This document shows positions 61,991-64,000 of a stretch of DNA of 64,000 bases, in pieces (position 1 is the stretch's first letter; the number at the start of each line of letters is the position of its first letter). The notes beneath the pieces were generated by a model. That model did no database searches, was not told the DNA's origin, and worked only from the letters and a program-made list of their open reading frames with translations. Both the position numbers and the translations under genes were made by a program. The stretch is taken from NCBI GenBank assembly GCA_018228705.1, contig CP073694.1, positions 2,914,001-2,978,000 of the forward strand. Direction: 5' to 3'. This DNA is from Dysosmobacter sp. Marseille-Q4140. Its GTDB lineage: Bacteria; Bacillota; Clostridia; Oscillospirales; Oscillospiraceae.

Positions 61991-64000
61991 TTACAGGATC
62001 AGCAGCGCCAGCCGGTATACGATGAAGGCCACCGCCCAGGCGATCACGCACTGGCTCAGGGCCACGCCCGCGGCCTTGACGCCGGAGCGCAGCTCCCGCC
62101 GCACCGCGCTGATGGCGGCGACGCAGGGGGTGTACAGCAGCGTGAAGGCCAAAAAGCCCGCGGCGGCCGCCGGAGTGAACAGCGTCCCCAGGGCGGCGGC
62201 GCCCACATCCGTGCCGGAGCCGGTGAGGATGCCCAGGGTGGAGATGACGGACTCCTTGGCGATGAAGCCGGTGATGAGGGCCGTGGATACCCGCCAGTCC
62301 CCGAAGCCCAGGGGTGCGAACACCGGCGCCAGGATGGCACCCACCGTGGCCAGCAGGCTCTGGGCGCTGTCGGCCACCAGGTTCAGCCGGGTGTCGAAGG
62401 TCTGGAGGAACCAGACGATGATGGTGGCCACAAAGATGATGGTGAAGGCCCGGGTCAGGAAGTCCTTGGCCTTGTCCCAGCACAGCTGCCCCACGCTCTT
62501 GAGGGAGGGGAAGCGGTAGTTGGGCAGTTCCATGACGAAGGGCACCGGGTTTCCCTTAAAGGCGGTGGCGCCCAGGACCTTGGCGGCGATGATGCCCACC
62601 AGGATGCCCAGCAGGTACAGCCCGATCATCACCAGAGCGGCGTACTGGGGGAAGAAGGCGGCGGTGAACACGCCGTAAATGGGGATCTTGGCCGAGCAGC
62701 TCATGAAGGGCGTGAGGAGAATGGTCATCCGCCGGTCCCGCTCCGAGGCCAGGGTCCGGGTGGACATGATGGCGGGCACGGAGCAGCCGAAGCCGATCAG
62801 CAGCGGCACGATACTCCGGCCGGACAGGCCGATCTTCCGCAGCAGCTGGTCCATGACGAAGGCCACCCGGGCCATGTATCCGGTGTCCTCCAGAATGGAC
62901 AGGAAGAAGAAAAGAACCACTATAATGGGTAAAAAGCTCAATACACTGCCCACTCCGGCGAACACGCCGTCGATGACCAGGCTGTGGACCACCGGGTTGA
63001 GGCCGTAGGCCGTGAGCCCTGCGTCCACGGCGGCGGTCAGGGCGTCGATGCCTGCCGCCAGCAGGTCCGACAGCACCGCGCCGATGACGTTGAAGGTCAG
63101 GAAGAAGATGGCCAGCATGATGCCGAAGAACAGCGGCAGAGCCAGGCAGCGGTTGGTGACGACCCGGTCGATGGCTTCGCTGCGCTGCCGCTCCCGGGAG
63201 GCATGGCATTTAACCACCGTGCCGGCGCAGACACTCTCGATGAAATTATACCGCATATCCGCCAGGGCGGCGTTGCGGTCCATGCCGTGCTCCGCCTCCA
63301 TCTCCTGGACGCTGTGCTCGATCAGCTCCAGCTCGTTCTGGTCCAGCTCCAGCCGGGCGCGGATGTCCTCGTCGCCCTCGATCAGCTTGGTGGCGGCGAA
63401 GCGCACCGGGATGCCGGAGGCCTCGGCGTGGTCCTCGATCTGGTGGACCACCGCGTGGATGCAGCGGTGGACCGGTCCGGGGGAGCAGAAGTCGTATACC
63501 TTGGGGTAGTCGCGGTTTTTCGCCGTGGACACGGCAATGCGGACCAGCTCGTCCACGCCCTGGTTCTTCACGGCGGAGACGGGCACCACCGGGATGCCCA
63601 GGGCCTGGCTGAGGCCCTTGACGTCGATGGTGCCGCCGCTGCCGGTGACCTCGTCCATCATGTTCAGGGCCAGCACCATGGGGATCCGCATCTCCATCAG
63701 CTGCAAGGTCAGATACAGGTTCCGCTCGATGTTGGTGGCGTCGACGATGTTGATGATGCCGTCGGGCCGCTGGTTCAGGATGAAGTCCCGGGTGACGATC
63801 TCCTCCGGCGTGTAGGGCCGGATGGAGTAGATGCCCGGCAGGTCCACCACGGTGCAGTCCTTCTGTCCCCGGATGGCGCCGGACTTCTGGTCCACGGTGA
63901 CGCCGGGGAAGTTGCCCACGTGCTGGTTGGAGCCGGTGAGCTGGTTGAAGAGGGTGGTCTTGCCGCAGTTTTGGTTTCCGGCCAGCGCGAAGATCACGGC
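61991..64000 (-). CDS. feoB: ferrous iron transport protein B (5' end at window edge)
   Basis: About 669 residues seen, within two or so of complete. N-terminal GTPase domain with GNQNCGKTTLFNQLTGSN, NFPGVTVDQKSG (G2), DLPGIYS (G3) and NMMDE (G4); then the membrane domain with Gate motifs (FGCSVPAIM near residue 395). A GTG at 63997 is preceded in frame by GCC and the window ends, so the true start (probably a nearby ATG) lies just outside. Imports Fe2+ under anaerobic conditions. Partner feoA is not visible; it may be upstream. Confidence 0.94.
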   Translation of the reverse strand, partial: AVIFALAGNQNCGKTTLFNQLTGSNQHVGNFPGVTVDQKSGAIRGQKDCTVVDLPGIYSIRPYTPEEIVTRDFILNQRPDGIINIVDATNIERNLYLTLQLMEMRIPMVLALNMMDEVTGSGGTIDVKGLSQALGIPVVPVSAVKNQGVDELVRIAVSTAKNRDYPKVYDFCSPGPVHRCIHAVVHQIEDHAEASGIPVRFAATKLIEGDEDIRARLELDQNELELIEHSVQEMEAEHGMDRNAALADMRYNFIESVCAGTVVKCHASRERQRSEAIDRVVTNRCLALPLFFGIMLAIFFLTFNVIGAVLSDLLAAGIDALTAAVDAGLTAYGLNPVVHSLVIDGVFAGVGSVLSFLPIIVVLFFFLSILEDTGYMARVAFVMDQLLRKIGLSGRSIVPLLIGFGCSVPAIMSTRTLASERDRRMTILLTPFMSCSAKIPIYGVFTAAFFPQYAALVMIGLYLLGILVGIIAAKVLGATAFKGNPVPFVMELPNYRFPSLKSVGQLCWDKAKDFLTRAFTIIFVATIIVWFLQTFDTRLNLVADSAQSLLATVGAILAPVFAPLGFGDWRVSTALITGFIAKESVISTLGILTGSGTDVGAAALGTLFTPAAAAGFLAFTLLYTPCVAAISAVRRELRSGVKAAGVALSQCVIAWAVAFIVYRLALLIL

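Overview
The window (about 60% GC, densely packed genes on both strands) comes from a Gram-positive gut anaerobe of the Oscillospiraceae. The 16S gene at 40126-41657 carries signatures I associate with the Oscillibacter/Dysosmobacter lineage; this is from memory, not a search. Gene content agrees: glycine/serine and one-carbon metabolism, a selenium-dependent molybdenum hydroxylase maturation cluster, ECF-type vitamin importers and Firmicutes-type regulators.

Layout. (1) 1-3893: distal end of an integrated phage (tail protein, tail assembly protein, small membrane proteins, r1t-type holin, M15 endolysin). It ends at a degenerate copy of the tmRNA (ssrA) 3' end, so the phage probably integrated into ssrA. 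(2) 3894-10836: a decaying conjugative-element remnant (accessory proteins, double ArdA antirestriction protein, TOPRIM protein, Cys-rich KTR protein, truncated XRE regulator, internal fragment of a large serine recombinase, broken IS256-type transposase), then a structured noncoding stretch. (3) 10837-25933: hybrid histidine kinase; metF, reactivation protein and metH; an ECF S-component with a DUF4430 lipoprotein-like partner; DtxR-type regulator; malic enzyme; Rrf2 regulator; mogA; the yqeC-yqeB-unknown-selD operon. (4) 25945-39760: polysaccharide deacetylase, macro-domain protein, TIM-barrel protein, a frameshifted alpha/beta hydrolase, a phosphatase, fhs, 8-oxoguanine deaminase-like amidohydrolase, sdaAB/sdaAA, a dicarboxylate/amino acid symporter, dapF, TetR, putP. 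(5) 39782-45572: an rRNA operon with two promoters, order 16S-Ala-Ile-23S-Lys-Glu-5S. (6) 45657-48850: VanW, small membrane proteins, an ECF sigma factor with its putative anti-sigma partner. (7) 48856-54773: glyA and the glycine cleavage operon behind a tandem glycine riboswitch. (8) 54854-64000: 5-formyl-THF cyclo-ligase, DNA polymerase IV, ribU behind an FMN riboswitch, a SLOG protein, an XRE/membrane-protein operon, corA, thiT behind a TPP riboswitch, and feoB with its Cys-rich partner, feoB being cut by the window edge.

How the genes fit together. Fhs, MetF, MetH, GlyA, the Gcv system, serine dehydratase and 5-FCL form much of a folate one-carbon network around glycine and serine. Import of cofactors (riboflavin, thiamine, possibly cobalamin) and amino acids (PutP, DAACS) feeds it. 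Three riboswitches give direct metabolite control. No intact defence system or CRISPR array is visible. The most unusual items are the ssrA-derived attachment remnant, the endolysin with an ideal internal ribosome binding site, the unknown gene inside the selenium operon, and the candidate cobalamin-uptake pair next to metH.
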